Numbered from the stretch's first letter, positions 36,070 to 45,714 are shown. The stretch: 64,000 nt of DNA from JAIOHN01 sp038258185 (GCA_038258185.1 JBBSQD010000001.1:1-64000); one strand, 5' to 3'. Numbers and translations: made by a program. The notes: a model not told the origin generated them from the sequence alone.

Positions 36070-36999
36070 GTGACCAGGTTAATGCAATTTACACTCATGA
36101 TGATTGCAGGCGCTTTCGTGCTGGCGGGGTGCAGCCCTGCTGGGCCAGTACGCAGTTTTACCGTTGGCAACGAAATCGCCTCGTATGATTTTTCTGAAGC
36201 AAATACCTTTGAGGAAGGCGCTTACAACGCGGCTTCGCTGAGTATCGCTGATGGCGTGTATCTCATCCGGCTGGAACAGGGCGATAACGAACTGTGGTGG
36301 GGACAGTGGGGCGATACGCTGGGGGACGTGGTGATTGATGCCGATGTCCAGCAGACCAGCGAACGCAACGAAAATGCCTTTGGAATCGGCTGCCGTATGG
36401 CCGGTGCTGTCGGCCAGATGGTCGAGCTTGACCCGACCTTAGCCGCGATTGCCAGTGGTGAATCCACACCAGAGGCGACTGTCGAAGCAACCAGTGAAGC
36501 CACAGAGGAAGCTACCGAAGAATCAACGGCTGAGGCAACCGAAGCAGTGATGGAAGAAGCGACTGAAGCCGCAACGGAAGTAGCTGAAGAAGCTACCGCT
36601 GAAGCAACAGAAGAATTTGAAGAAGGCGCGGTTTCCGAGGCACCGGAAGGTTCTGTGCTGGAGAATACGCCTGATGGAGATGGTTATCTGTTCCTGATTC
36701 AGGGGAATGGTCAGTTTGCCATCATGCGGGCGCGTGGCCGCGATGTCCAGCCACTGGTGGAATGGACCCAAAGCGACAAGATCACGCAGGGGCAGGAAGT
36801 CAACGAACTGCGTGCGGTATGCGTCGGCGATTATCTGGCCTTCTATGCCAACGGCGAATTTCTGGCGGATGCCACCGACGATACTTTCAGTGAGGGTCAG
36901 GTTGGCCTGATGGCCAGTGCCGCGACCCGCCTGGGTGTCAGCGTCGAATTTGATAATGTGGTGGTGAGTGCCGCGCTTCCCGGCGCCGACGCAGAATAA
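36070..36999 (+). CDS. Lipoprotein with Glu/Ala/Thr-repeat stalk and split beta domain
   Basis: Lipobox VLAGC after MMIAGAF, so predicted to be lipid-anchored. Residues ~135-190 are a low-complexity EAT-type repeat (EATSEATEEATEES, AEATEEF). They interrupt a beta-sandwich domain whose first part ends with GIGCRMAG and second part starts GDGYLFLIQGNGQF, resembling LamG/3-keto-disaccharide hydrolase-like folds. AGGAG lies 8 nt before the GTG. Function unknown. Confidence 0.75.
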   Translation: MTRLMQFTLMMIAGAFVLAGCSPAGPVRSFTVGNEIASYDFSEANTFEEGAYNAASLSIADGVYLIRLEQGDNELWWGQWGDTLGDVVIDADVQQTSERNENAFGIGCRMAGAVGQMVELDPTLAAIASGESTPEATVEATSEATEEATEESTAEATEAVMEEATEAATEVAEEATAEATEEFEEGAVSEAPEGSVLENTPDGDGYLFLIQGNGQFAIMRARGRDVQPLVEWTQSDKITQGQEVNELRAVCVGDYLAFYANGEFLADATDDTFSEGQVGLMASAATRLGVSVEFDNVVVSAALPGADAE

Positions 37000-37016
37000 C
37001 TCCAACTGTATATGAC

Positions 37017-37041
37017 ATGGGGGAGTGTCAAACTCCCCCAT
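37017..37041 (+). terminator. Terminator after the lipoprotein gene
   Basis: ATGGGGGAGT / ACTCCCCCAT perfect 10-bp arms with a 5-nt loop, 17 bp after the stop. Poor T-run. Confidence 0.6.
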
Positions 37042-37114
37042 AACCAACCCTTATGGTATCAACAGGCAAATTGAATATACTGGTAAATATCGTTTTTAGC
37101 GTTAAGGAGGCACC

Positions 37115-37972
37115 ATGTGGCCAGCGGATAAGGTAAGTGCTAATGGGATTCAACTGCATTACTATCGCACCGGCGGTGATAAACCGTCGGTCTTACTGGC
37201 GCATGGCTTCTCTGATAATGCGCTGTGCTGGACGCCGATTGCCCAGGCGCTGGAAGCGGATTACGATGTCATCCTGTATGATGCGCGCGGACATGGTCAA
37301 TCCAGCGGGCCAGAAAGCGGTTTTGCCGATGAGCAGCAGGCCGATGATCTGGCGGGCTTAATCACCGCGCTGGGACTGGATAAGCCGGTGGTGATCGGAC
37401 ACTCTATGGGTGCGAGGACAGCAGCGATTGCTGCGGGAAGGCATCCGCAGCTTATCCGCGCTGTCATCCTTGAAGACCCGCCGTGGTTTGACAGTTGGTC
37501 TACTCAGGCCGATATTGATGCCTATCTCGAAGAACTGAAAAATAATCAACCTTCGCTGGAAGATAATCGGTTTAAGTCCTGGTTGACAGAGGTCGATACG
37601 ATACCGGTCGAGGAGCTTGAAGCCCAATGCCGTGCGGATAACACCGACTGGCCGGAAGGCGAATTTGAGCCGTGGGCGGTGTCCAAGCATCAGTTCAACA
37701 TGCAGATCTTTGATGTGATTGACCGTGATAAAAAATTGTCGCCGTTGTGGCCGCAAACGGCAGCGGCCATCACCTGTCCGGCCTTATTGATTACCGCAGA
37801 GGTCGAGCGCGGTGCGCTGGTTACGCCGGAACTGGCGGCGGAGTTTACTGAGAGGGTACCGACTGCACGATCTGTCCATATTGCGGATGCGGGGCATAGC
37901 ATCCGACGCAATCAGTATGCTGCTTATGTCGCCATCGTGCGTGAATTTTTAAGCGAGATTTATGCCTCATGA
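37115..37972 (+). CDS. Alpha/beta hydrolase
   Basis: Serine-type alpha/beta hydrolase. The oxyanion/lid region reads VLLAHGFSDNALCW, the nucleophile elbow GHSMGAR is near 95, and the C-terminal catalytic His lies in DAGHSIRRN. TAAGGAGG sits 4-5 nt before the ATG. Its stop overlaps the next gene's start (ATGA). Substrate unknown. Confidence 0.88.
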   Translation: MWPADKVSANGIQLHYYRTGGDKPSVLLAHGFSDNALCWTPIAQALEADYDVILYDARGHGQSSGPESGFADEQQADDLAGLITALGLDKPVVIGHSMGARTAAIAAGRHPQLIRAVILEDPPWFDSWSTQADIDAYLEELKNNQPSLEDNRFKSWLTEVDTIPVEELEAQCRADNTDWPEGEFEPWAVSKHQFNMQIFDVIDRDKKLSPLWPQTAAAITCPALLITAEVERGALVTPELAAEFTERVPTARSVHIADAGHSIRRNQYAAYVAIVREFLSEIYAS

Positions 37973-38451
37973 TGTACGAAATCCACCTCTACGTGCCCAA
38001 AACCGGCAAGATGACTCCATCGATGCTGGAATGGCTGTATCAGAATGGACAAAGTGAGGATCAGCCGGAAGTCTACTGGCCAGTGCGCAAAATCAAGCCG
38101 CGTGCGCTGGCACGGCTGATGCTGCGTCTTGACCGCGCCTTGATTCCCTATGCTGCCGCCGGGAATGACGTCGAGCTGCATTATCCCCATAACGACATGG
38201 GCATTGTGCTGTATATCCATGAACGCGGCGTGATTATCTTCTTTCCGTACATGGCCTATGGAACCTATTCGCGGATTATCCTGGGCATTACCTATACCTA
38301 CATCCGCTATCTGTACGACGCAGCAGGTTTCTGGAGCTTTGACCCTCAGCTTAACGTGCTGTCCTTCGCCGATGATTACCAGTCGATTGAGGACACTGCG
38401 CTGTTGATGGACAGAATTATGCCCAAGATGCTACCGGAGCAGAACAGCTAG
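37969..38451 (+). CDS. Conserved-looking small protein of unknown function
   Basis: 160 residues starting in the ATGA overlap with the hydrolase stop, so probably co-translated. No signal peptide. Contains a Tyr-rich hydrophobic stretch (FFPYMAYGTYSRIILGITY) and an even alpha/beta character. I do not recognise the family. Its stop codon overlaps that of the convergent gene at 38448 in a shared CTAG. Confidence 0.65.
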   Translation: MMYEIHLYVPKTGKMTPSMLEWLYQNGQSEDQPEVYWPVRKIKPRALARLMLRLDRALIPYAAAGNDVELHYPHNDMGIVLYIHERGVIIFFPYMAYGTYSRIILGITYTYIRYLYDAAGFWSFDPQLNVLSFADDYQSIEDTALLMDRIMPKMLPEQNS

Positions 38452-39599
38452 AGACGCGCCTGCAACACGCCGCGTTTGCCATTGACGCGCCACTGGCTGT
38501 CGATAGTATCCAATATCTCCGCCAGTCCGGTGGGCAGGCCGACAATCGTGTCGCTTTTCATCGAGCGCAGGGCGGTCACTGGCGCGGGAAAATAACTGAC
38601 GACATCCGCAAACGGCGTGTCCGGCAGCCACAGCGCATCATCCACCAGACGGCGATAATTGGCATCCCCTTTGACAAACACCATGCGCGCATCCTGCAAA
38701 ATCGTCGTGATGCGTGTCGGCATATCGCGCATCAGCAGTGTGCTGTTCCAGTAAAAATCAGGGATAAGGCGCAGACGCGCCTGTTCAGCGGCGGTGTGCA
38801 GCCGTTGACCGAGTTCGGCTAATGCTGGTTTTTCATGATCTTCCAGCCGCTGGATCAATTCCCAGGTATCGCTCACCGTCGCGTCACTGACAAAAGTCGG
38901 GTGCATTTTCAGATGCAGATAGACGCTGTCGGTCACATCGCGCAGCAGCGCATCCACCAGCACCAGATCCATCGCCAGTTCGGTGCCGGTATTGTCGATA
39001 ATAAAATGGATCGCGCCATCTGTACGCAGCAGATGCGGCACAATCTGGTCGCGGTCATCGGCCAGCAGATCGTCATCTGTAGCATGGCTGCCATGCGCCA
39101 TTGACGCGGCGAAACTCAGATCAATGCGGTTGCCCCACAGATCAAACGCCAATAGTTCGGATAAGCGCTCTTCCAGCGAACCTTCCGCACTCAGCGCGGT
39201 TTCGACCAGTTCCCACAGTTTCGGGCTGGCGAGTTCTTCCTGCTTTTTGGCCGTAAACGGATCACGTCCGGTTTCCCACCAGCGCACCGCCTCGATCAGC
39301 AAGCGGTAAAAATATACCTCGGCATAGAACCATTCAGTATTGAGCCAGGTGTCACCCGCATGGGTCTGATACGCCGCCAGCCAGCTATCATAATCCGGCG
39401 CGGGCAGTTGCAGCGCCGGGATCGGCGCGTTATTTTCCATACCGTCGCGCAGTTCATCCAGCGCATGATGAATGATGGGCGAAAAGCCGGGGTTAAATTT
39501 CTGCGTGTCGCGGATAATATCCGGCACACGGACGCGCATGGTGTTGTGGGCAAAGGCATTGCTGGTGTCAGTGCGAATCATGGGTGGTCGGGCGATCAT
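38448..39599 (-). CDS. DUF89 / ARMT1-like damage-control phosphatase family protein
   Basis: Metal-dependent DUF89-family protein (ARMT1/damage-control phosphatase). The family Asp-Asn metal motif reads FIIDNTGTELAMDLVLVDA near residue 200, and the C-terminal FVKGDANYRRLVDD is also diagnostic. The start at 39599 is preceded by AAAGG and avoids overlap with the glycosyltransferase stop; a longer frame to 39680 is not supported. Function: likely removal of damaged phosphorylated metabolites or sugar phosphates; inferred from the family. Confidence 0.8.
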   Translation of the reverse strand: MIARPPMIRTDTSNAFAHNTMRVRVPDIIRDTQKFNPGFSPIIHHALDELRDGMENNAPIPALQLPAPDYDSWLAAYQTHAGDTWLNTEWFYAEVYFYRLLIEAVRWWETGRDPFTAKKQEELASPKLWELVETALSAEGSLEERLSELLAFDLWGNRIDLSFAASMAHGSHATDDDLLADDRDQIVPHLLRTDGAIHFIIDNTGTELAMDLVLVDALLRDVTDSVYLHLKMHPTFVSDATVSDTWELIQRLEDHEKPALAELGQRLHTAAEQARLRLIPDFYWNSTLLMRDMPTRITTILQDARMVFVKGDANYRRLVDDALWLPDTPFADVVSYFPAPVTALRSMKSDTIVGLPTGLAEILDTIDSQWRVNGKRGVLQARL

Positions 39600-39645
39600 G
39601 TGGAGCCTTTCGGGTGCATCAGGGTCAGGTGAGTAAACGCGATTT

Positions 39646-40785
39646 TCAGCGTGAATCCGGCAACGCCATGACCTGTTCATACACGGCGAGCGTTTCCTTG
39701 GCGGTTTTGCGCCAGTTGTAGCGTGTGACCTGCGCCAGCCCGTTATTGATCTGGGTCTGGCGCAGCGGTTCCTGGTTCAGCAGGGCAATGATCGCCCCGG
39801 CCATTTCCCGCGCACTGCCGGGACTGACCAGAAAGGCCGCATCGCCGACAATCTCTGGGATGGACGAAACTTCATTGGCGACAACCGGTGTGCCACAGGC
39901 CATCGCTTCGATAATCGGCAGGCCGAAGCCCTCGTAGCGTGTGGGGAAAACAAATACTTTCGCCAGCCGCATCACTGAGGGTTTATCGGCCTCATCGACA
40001 AAGCCAATCCACTGAATGTCCTCGGCAATATCCAGATCAGCTGCGTACTGGCGCATATCGGGGAACATCGGGCTGCCCCATTGCGGCTCTTTGCCGGCGA
40101 TGACCAGCGGCACGCCTTCCTGTTTCAGATAAGAATAGGCCAGCAGCAGTTGATTGACCTGTTTGCGCACGTCAAAGCCACCCAGATACAGTACAAATTC
40201 ATCCGGCAGATTATATTTTTGCCGTACTGCTTCGTCGCGTTCCCGTCCCATGCGTGGATGAAACGCCTCATCCGGCGCCAGATAGATCGGCGTGATCATC
40301 TCTTCGGGGATGTCCAGATATTCGATAATATCCAGCTTGGAGGCATGGCTGAGGGTGATAATATGTGCTGATCCGCGCACGGTAGCGCTGACCAGTGAGG
40401 TATATAAGCGTCCGGCAAAGCCGCGCGAATACTCTGGGAGCACCAGCGGGATGACATCTAAAACGGAAGTCACCAGCCGCGCCGGAGAGCTTAATGGCGA
40501 ACCCCAGTACGGTACATGCGCGATATCCGCGCCGACCTGTGCCACCATGCGCGGATAGGTCCGTTGCTCAAACAGCACTTTGCCCAGGTTCCCCCCCATG
40601 CCGGTTGTGTGGACGACATTCACGCCGTCCGGGACACCCTGAGGTGTGGTCACATGCGGCGGCAAAATCAGGCTGAGTTCGAGTTCAGGGGCGGCGCGGC
40701 GCAGATGAGTCAGCAGGCGTTCAGTATATTGGCCGCTGCCAGTGGTCGGCTGATCCCAGAACCAGCCGTTAAAAGCGATGTGCAT
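39646..40785 (-). CDS. GT4-family glycosyltransferase
   Basis: GT-B fold retaining glycosyltransferase. N-terminal acceptor domain begins with MHIAFNGWFW and GSGQYTERLL. The C-terminal donor domain has YLGGFDVRKQVNQLL and the EX7E motif in RYEGFGLPIIEAMACGTPV. 379 aa, normal. Shared strand with the ARMT1-like gene but separated by a gap; nucleotide-sugar donor unknown. Confidence 0.88.
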   Translation of the reverse strand: MHIAFNGWFWDQPTTGSGQYTERLLTHLRRAAPELELSLILPPHVTTPQGVPDGVNVVHTTGMGGNLGKVLFEQRTYPRMVAQVGADIAHVPYWGSPLSSPARLVTSVLDVIPLVLPEYSRGFAGRLYTSLVSATVRGSAHIITLSHASKLDIIEYLDIPEEMITPIYLAPDEAFHPRMGRERDEAVRQKYNLPDEFVLYLGGFDVRKQVNQLLLAYSYLKQEGVPLVIAGKEPQWGSPMFPDMRQYAADLDIAEDIQWIGFVDEADKPSVMRLAKVFVFPTRYEGFGLPIIEAMACGTPVVANEVSSIPEIVGDAAFLVSPGSAREMAGAIIALLNQEPLRQTQINNGLAQVTRYNWRKTAKETLAVYEQVMALPDSR

Positions 40786-40848
40786 GGGAGATGAACCTTT
40801 CAGGGTGCCTGTGGGTGCGCATTACCACCGGGGCGAATACGAGCACAG

Positions 40849-41274
40849 CTACTTACATTCCTGGCATAACCCGTAAAATTCTAACAGGTGGCCGGTCAGG
40901 TGTACATTCAATTTGTTTTCCAGCTCCGCTTCCAGCCGTTCCAGATGGCATTCATCAAATTCGATCACCCGATTACAGTTGGTACAGATGATGTGATGAT
41001 GGTGACCGTTGGGCAGCATCACATAGGTCGGCGTGACGCTGCTGTCGATAAAGGTGGGGCGGATAATGGACAGCCGTGTAAATAACTCCAGCGTGCGGAA
41101 AATACTCGCTCGTCCGATGCTGGGGTCCATACGCATGACCTCATCCAGAATTTGCGTAGAGGTTAAATGCCCATCATATGTTTCCAGCACCTGGAGGATC
41201 GTCAACCGGGCGTTAGTCAGTTTATAACCCGCGTTACGCAGGCGCAGCGCACGGGGACTCAGTTCTTCAGACAT
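40849..41274 (-). CDS. zur: Fur-family regulator, probably Zur
   Basis: Winged-helix metal-sensing repressor (residues 1-80) with a C-terminal metal/dimer domain: HHHH at 91-94, CTNC (Cys97, Cys100) and CQEC (Cys137, Cys140) structural zinc motifs. Divergent from znuA-like and znuC-like genes, so it is likely the zinc uptake repressor rather than Fur for iron. The 80-bp divergent region holds a promoter overlapped by a partial palindrome. Confidence 0.87.
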   Translation of the reverse strand: MSEELSPRALRLRNAGYKLTNARLTILQVLETYDGHLTSTQILDEVMRMDPSIGRASIFRTLELFTRLSIIRPTFIDSSVTPTYVMLPNGHHHHIICTNCNRVIEFDECHLERLEAELENKLNVHLTGHLLEFYGLCQECK

Positions 41275-41284
41275 GGATCAATCC

Positions 41285-41316
41285 TTGACAACCATTTCTA
41301 ATTGAGATAACGTATC
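41285..41316 (+). promoter_or_regulatory. Promoter and candidate Zur box upstream of znuA
   Basis: TTGACA (41285-41290), a 17-bp spacer and TAACGT (41308-41313) form a sigma70-type promoter directed at znuA. The imperfect palindrome GATAACGTATC (41306-41316) overlaps the -10. A bound Zur dimer would block RNA polymerase, fitting zinc repression. The box match is imperfect. Confidence 0.55.
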
Positions 41317-41357
41317 ATTTACTAATGAGATCCAGTATCAATACAATGGAGACACCT

Positions 41358-42362
41358 GTGAAACGCTATCTCTTACTCATTCTACTCGTTTTTGTGGTCA
41401 TTACGCCTGTTCAGGCACAAACCCCGCCCTTACAAGTGCTGACTACCACCACTATTATCGCAGATATCGCCAAGAATGTCGGCGGCGAACTGGTTGAGGT
41501 GACTTCGCTGGTACCAGCGGATGCCGATATTCATGCGTTCCAGCCGGTGCCGCAGGATGTCGCCCGCGTTGCCGATGCCGATCTGGTGCTGATTAACGGC
41601 GCTGGTCTGGAAGGTTTTCTGAGCGGGTTGATCGAAAACGCGGCAGAGGTACAGGTCGTTACGATTTCGGACGGCATTGAAGTGCTGCCATTTGGTGAGG
41701 AACATGATCACGAAGCCGAAGAAGATCATGCCGATGATGAGCATCTTGGTGTACTGGGAGTTGACGCAGAATGCGAAGGCGAGGAACACGAAGAAGCTGA
41801 AGAGCATGAGGGCGAAGAGCATGACCATGGCGCCTGTGACCCGCATTTCTGGACGGACCCGAATAATGTCATGATCTGGGCGGGAAATATCGCGGAAGCG
41901 TTCGCTACGGCTGACTCGGCCAATGCCGAGATCTATCGTGCTAATGCAGAAGCTTATCAGTCCGAACTGGCCGCGCTGGATGCTGAATTGAAAACACTGG
42001 TGGATACGCTGCCCGAAAACCAGCGGATTATCGTCACCAATCATGAATTTCTCGCCTATTTCGCGCATCATTACGGCTTTGAGGTTGTCGGCACGGTGAT
42101 CCCAAGCGTGACTACACTGGCGGAGCCTTCGCCGCAGGATGTGGCCGCGCTGATCGAAACGGTTCGCGCAGAAGGTGTGCAGGCGATTTTTGCAGAAGTG
42201 TCCGACCCCGGCCGGCTGGCGCAGATTGTCGCGGCGGATGCTGGAGATATTGCGGTGGTTTCGCTCTACAGCGATTCACTCAGCAGCACGGACGGCCCCG
42301 CCGCGACTTATCTGGATTATCTCCGTTACAATACCGAGGCGATTATCACCGCGCTGAGTTAA
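41358..42362 (+). CDS. znuA: Zinc ABC transporter substrate-binding protein (ZnuA-like)
   Basis: Periplasm-side metal-binding protein of the cluster A-I type. The GTG start at 41358 follows GGAGA by 5 nt and yields a Sec signal peptide (KRYLLLILLVFVVITPVQA). The metal-trapping His/Glu/Asp-rich loop (EEHDHEAEEDHADDEH and EAEEHEGEEHDHG) is the hallmark of zinc-type members; DPHFWTDPNN and ITNHEFLAYFAHHYG provide ligand His. No lipobox. Partner of ZnuC encoded 140 bp downstream. A znuB gene is absent. Confidence 0.92.
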   Translation: MKRYLLLILLVFVVITPVQAQTPPLQVLTTTTIIADIAKNVGGELVEVTSLVPADADIHAFQPVPQDVARVADADLVLINGAGLEGFLSGLIENAAEVQVVTISDGIEVLPFGEEHDHEAEEDHADDEHLGVLGVDAECEGEEHEEAEEHEGEEHDHGACDPHFWTDPNNVMIWAGNIAEAFATADSANAEIYRANAEAYQSELAALDAELKTLVDTLPENQRIIVTNHEFLAYFAHHYGFEVVGTVIPSVTTLAEPSPQDVAALIETVRAEGVQAIFAEVSDPGRLAQIVAADAGDIAVVSLYSDSLSSTDGPAATYLDYLRYNTEAIITALS

Positions 42363-42383
42363 ATACCCCGATCAAACGAAAGG

Positions 42384-42419
42384 CGGCGACTCCACACTAC
42401 ATCTGAGGTAAAGTCGCCG
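42384..42419 (+). terminator. Weak hairpin after znuA
   Basis: CGGCGACT / AGTCGCCG arms with a 20-nt loop; poor T-tract. May attenuate rather than stop. Confidence 0.4.
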
Positions 42420-42502
42420 TTATACTAAATGAATTCTACATCAAATAGCCAATCATCCCCTGATAACCGCCCCGGTAAACATCTGAAAGCAGAGAGGTTT
42501 TT

Positions 42503-43315
42503 ATGTCCGCTATCCATCTACCCACCCGTGAAGATGCTCATCAGGCGACTCCTGCCGCAGCGACGGTTTTAGCGGTGCGTGACCTGACCGTGATTTATCA
42601 GGATGAACCGGCGATTGAGCATATCAGCCTGGATGTCCATGCCGGGGAACGCATCGCGGTGATCGGCCCTAATGGCGCGGGAAAATCCACGCTGATTAAG
42701 GCGATTATGGGGCTGGTGCAACCGCGCAGCGGCTCGATTGAACTGGTGCGCGGTGGTCGTGAGCGCTTGGGATATGTGCCGCAGTATGAAGCGGTCAACT
42801 GGGATTTTCCGGTGACGGTGCAGGATGTCGTGATGATGGGCTGCATCCGGCAGATTGGCTGGTTGCGCTGGCCGGGGAAACAGCAGCGGCAGATTGTGCA
42901 ATCCGCGCTGGAACGGGTTGATCTGGCGGATTTTGCGACACGTCAGGTTGGTCAGCTCAGTGGCGGACAGCGTCGGCGCGTTTTTATCGCCCGCGCCTTA
43001 GCGCAACAGGCCGATATGCTCATTCTCGATGAGCCGTTCAGCGGCGTGGATGCCAGCGCCCAGCACAGCATGATGGACGTACTGGAATCGTTGCAGGCCG
43101 AGGGCATGACGATTATCCTTAGCACGCATGATCTCAATCTGGCGTTTCACCGTTTCGACAAAGTGCTGGCCATCAAACGCGAACTGATCGCTTACGGCCC
43201 GCCGGATGTGACCTATACGCCAGAAGTGCTGGCGCAGCTTTACGGCGGCAAACTGGCCGTGCTGGAAGATGGCCGCCAGGTGACGGTATTTATCGACGAT
43301 CACGAATGCTGTTAG
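42503..43315 (+). CDS. znuC: Zinc ABC transporter ATP-binding protein (ZnuC-like)
   Basis: Cytoplasmic ATPase of a metal importer: Walker A GPNGAGKST near 58, Q-loop GYVPQYEAVNWDFP typical of metal-type importers, signature LSGGQ near 155, Walker B MLILDEPFSGVD, and H-loop STHD. 270 aa, normal. Follows znuA in the same direction. No permease (ZnuB) is found here. Confidence 0.92.
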   Translation: MSAIHLPTREDAHQATPAAATVLAVRDLTVIYQDEPAIEHISLDVHAGERIAVIGPNGAGKSTLIKAIMGLVQPRSGSIELVRGGRERLGYVPQYEAVNWDFPVTVQDVVMMGCIRQIGWLRWPGKQQRQIVQSALERVDLADFATRQVGQLSGGQRRRVFIARALAQQADMLILDEPFSGVDASAQHSMMDVLESLQAEGMTIILSTHDLNLAFHRFDKVLAIKRELIAYGPPDVTYTPEVLAQLYGGKLAVLEDGRQVTVFIDDHECC

Positions 43316-43410
43316 CTGGCTGCGTAGGGTAAACAGCACGAAGACGTATGTGCCAGATGGACGCATCACCTCTATAATAACAAGGCAGATGACAACCACG
43401 GGGGTGCAGG

Positions 43411-45714
43411 ATGCGCTTGCGACGCAGCAGCCGGATTCAACCACATCAGGCCATCAAAAAGCTGGGGCTTATAATCGCCTCACTGACGATTGCCGGGTTG
43501 CTCTCCGCCTGTAATCTGGGTGTGCCGCAGGTCACGCCGACTGTCGCGCCCACGTTTACCCCCAGCGTCACGCCGAATATCCCAACCACGCCCACAGCCA
43601 CAATCACCGATACACCCGACCCGACATTAATCGCGCAATTGCTGGCAAGTGATACGCCGACCAACACCGCAACTCCTACCATCACACCGAGTGCCACCCC
43701 CACCGCCAGCGCAACTCATACACCCACGGCGACGGTCACACAAACGCCCACTGTGACTCCGACCGGAACGAATACGACTGAACCCAGCGCGACTCCCAGC
43801 GATACGCCGACATCCACGGCGACTGCGACCGCCACTCAAACACCGACGGCCACCAGCACACTCACACTGACGCCGAGCGCCACAGCGACCGCCAGCAATA
43901 CGCCGCTGCCGACCGCGACCAACACGTTACCGCCTTCACCGACACCGCTGCCCACCATCGGGCCGAGTGACACCCCGACTCCCACTCCAACCAATACCCA
44001 ACCACCGACTTTAACGCCGCTGCCCACGTTGAGTGACACCCCTGTGCCGACGATCCCGCCGACGTTTACCACGGCACCCACCAGCACCGCGACCCGCACC
44101 CTGTCACCGGATGAAATCGCGCTTTTGTTAGGCACACCCTTAGCCACCGATACGCCCGATCTGCCGCCACTGCCCCCTACACAGGACGTCACGCCGACGT
44201 TTGTCACTGCCGCGCCGGATACGCCGGTTTTCAATACGCCGGAAAACTTTACGACCACGCCGTTTTTCGTGCCGACTGCCACCCCATTGCTTGAGGCTAC
44301 CCCGCCGACTCTGCCGACCAGCCTGCCGGGAATCGAGCCGGTAAACCCGCAGATTCGCGCCTTTGCCCTCAGCACGGAAGGCGGCATCGTGGGGGGCGGT
44401 TTTGGCCTGCTGAATGACAGCGTGTTGTTCGAGCGTAACCCGGTCAATAGCGCACAGTACGCCGTGACCGATCAATCAGGCCTGCTGTACTTTACAGGCG
44501 TGAACGGTCAAAACGCCTCGCGGGTGGATGTGTCACCCTTCTCGGAATTTCTCCCGTTTAGCCCGGAAGAGAATAACGCTTATGTAGCGGATATTTCATG
44601 GTCACCGGATGGCAGTTATCTGGCGTTTTTAGTCAATGCGGATTCGTCGTCTGAGGTGGCAAATGATGGCGTCTGGTTCTTCCAGCCCGGTTCATTCCCG
44701 CCGATCCAGCTTTTGGTGGATTGTCCCAAGCAAGATCATCCCGGCTGCCAGATCGTCCAGAATCCGCAGGGGCCGGACTTGTGGCAAAGTCTTGCACTGG
44801 AATGGTCACCGCAGAGTAATGCGCTGCTGGTGCAGACCTATCTGCCTTCTGAAAATCGCCTCGGTCTGACGGTGGTCGAAACGTCGTTTAACCCGGCGGT
44901 TCGTGACGTGCGTCCGCCTGTGGTGCGTTATGATTATGGCAGCTGGAGCAATGATGGTCAGCGCATTCTGGTCAGCGGCACCGCGCCGGATGGCAACATT
45001 TATATCGGCTGGATGAACCCCGATACCAGTTTTAGTGAACTGGTGTTTGCCGCGCGGGATGCGGGTTTATGGGTGCAGAATGCAGTCGAGCGCCCGGATG
45101 GTTCGATTATCACGCTGGGAGCGCCTTTAAGCGAAGGCGGACGCGATGCCGCCCAGCGCATTTATGACAGCAACGGACAGCCGCTGACCACCACTATCGG
45201 CAGCGCCCGACCAGACCGGGTCGAGTGGAGCCCTGACCGCAGCGCGGTGCTGGTGGTCGCAGGCGGTCGTCAATATGTCGCGCGCATCAATGGCGAAGTG
45301 ACCGACATCACCGATAACGTCCGTGGTGCGCAGGCCCTCAACTGGGTGAGCGGCAGCCTGCCGGTAGTGGATAGCGCCAACAGTCCACCCCCGCCGCCGG
45401 ACACGAATCAGAGTGGCGGTGTCGCGCCGATTGGAGTGCGCGAAGATCCCCCTGCCGATAGCGGTTCAAATCGCCTTTATCCGCCGGGGACGCAGTTACG
45501 CGTTCTGGCAGAAAATGGCCTGTTTATGCGGTCAGAGCCCAATACGAATGGATCAGTGGTCGCCAGTGTCGGCCAGGGGGATACCCTCACCATTCAGGAT
45601 AACGACCCCGTAACCACCGGCACGATCATCTGGTGGCGGGCACAATCCACGCTGGATGGTTCAGTCGGCTGGCTGGCCGGGGAGATTGACGGCGTGGCGA
45701 CAATTGGGTCGTAA
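43411..45714 (+). CDS. Lipoprotein with long Thr/Pro stalk, beta-propeller and C-terminal SH3b domain
   Basis: Lipobox LLSAC near residue 34 after a hydrophobic stretch (LGLIIASLTIAGLLSAC). About 250 residues of Thr/Pro/Ser repeats (TPTATITDTPDP, TPTPTNTQPP) make an extended surface stalk. A TolB-like propeller follows (e.g. DISWSPDGSYLAFLVNA, LEWSPQSNALLVQT), with a C-terminal SH3b domain (LFMRSEPNTNGSVVASVG). Such stalked proteins are typical of Chloroflexi surfaces. The stalk DNA is repetitive and could be length-variable. Confidence 0.85.
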   Translation: MRLRRSSRIQPHQAIKKLGLIIASLTIAGLLSACNLGVPQVTPTVAPTFTPSVTPNIPTTPTATITDTPDPTLIAQLLASDTPTNTATPTITPSATPTASATHTPTATVTQTPTVTPTGTNTTEPSATPSDTPTSTATATATQTPTATSTLTLTPSATATASNTPLPTATNTLPPSPTPLPTIGPSDTPTPTPTNTQPPTLTPLPTLSDTPVPTIPPTFTTAPTSTATRTLSPDEIALLLGTPLATDTPDLPPLPPTQDVTPTFVTAAPDTPVFNTPENFTTTPFFVPTATPLLEATPPTLPTSLPGIEPVNPQIRAFALSTEGGIVGGGFGLLNDSVLFERNPVNSAQYAVTDQSGLLYFTGVNGQNASRVDVSPFSEFLPFSPEENNAYVADISWSPDGSYLAFLVNADSSSEVANDGVWFFQPGSFPPIQLLVDCPKQDHPGCQIVQNPQGPDLWQSLALEWSPQSNALLVQTYLPSENRLGLTVVETSFNPAVRDVRPPVVRYDYGSWSNDGQRILVSGTAPDGNIYIGWMNPDTSFSELVFAARDAGLWVQNAVERPDGSIITLGAPLSEGGRDAAQRIYDSNGQPLTTTIGSARPDRVEWSPDRSAVLVVAGGRQYVARINGEVTDITDNVRGAQALNWVSGSLPVVDSANSPPPPPDTNQSGGVAPIGVREDPPADSGSNRLYPPGTQLRVLAENGLFMRSEPNTNGSVVASVGQGDTLTIQDNDPVTTGTIIWWRAQSTLDGSVGWLAGEIDGVATIGS

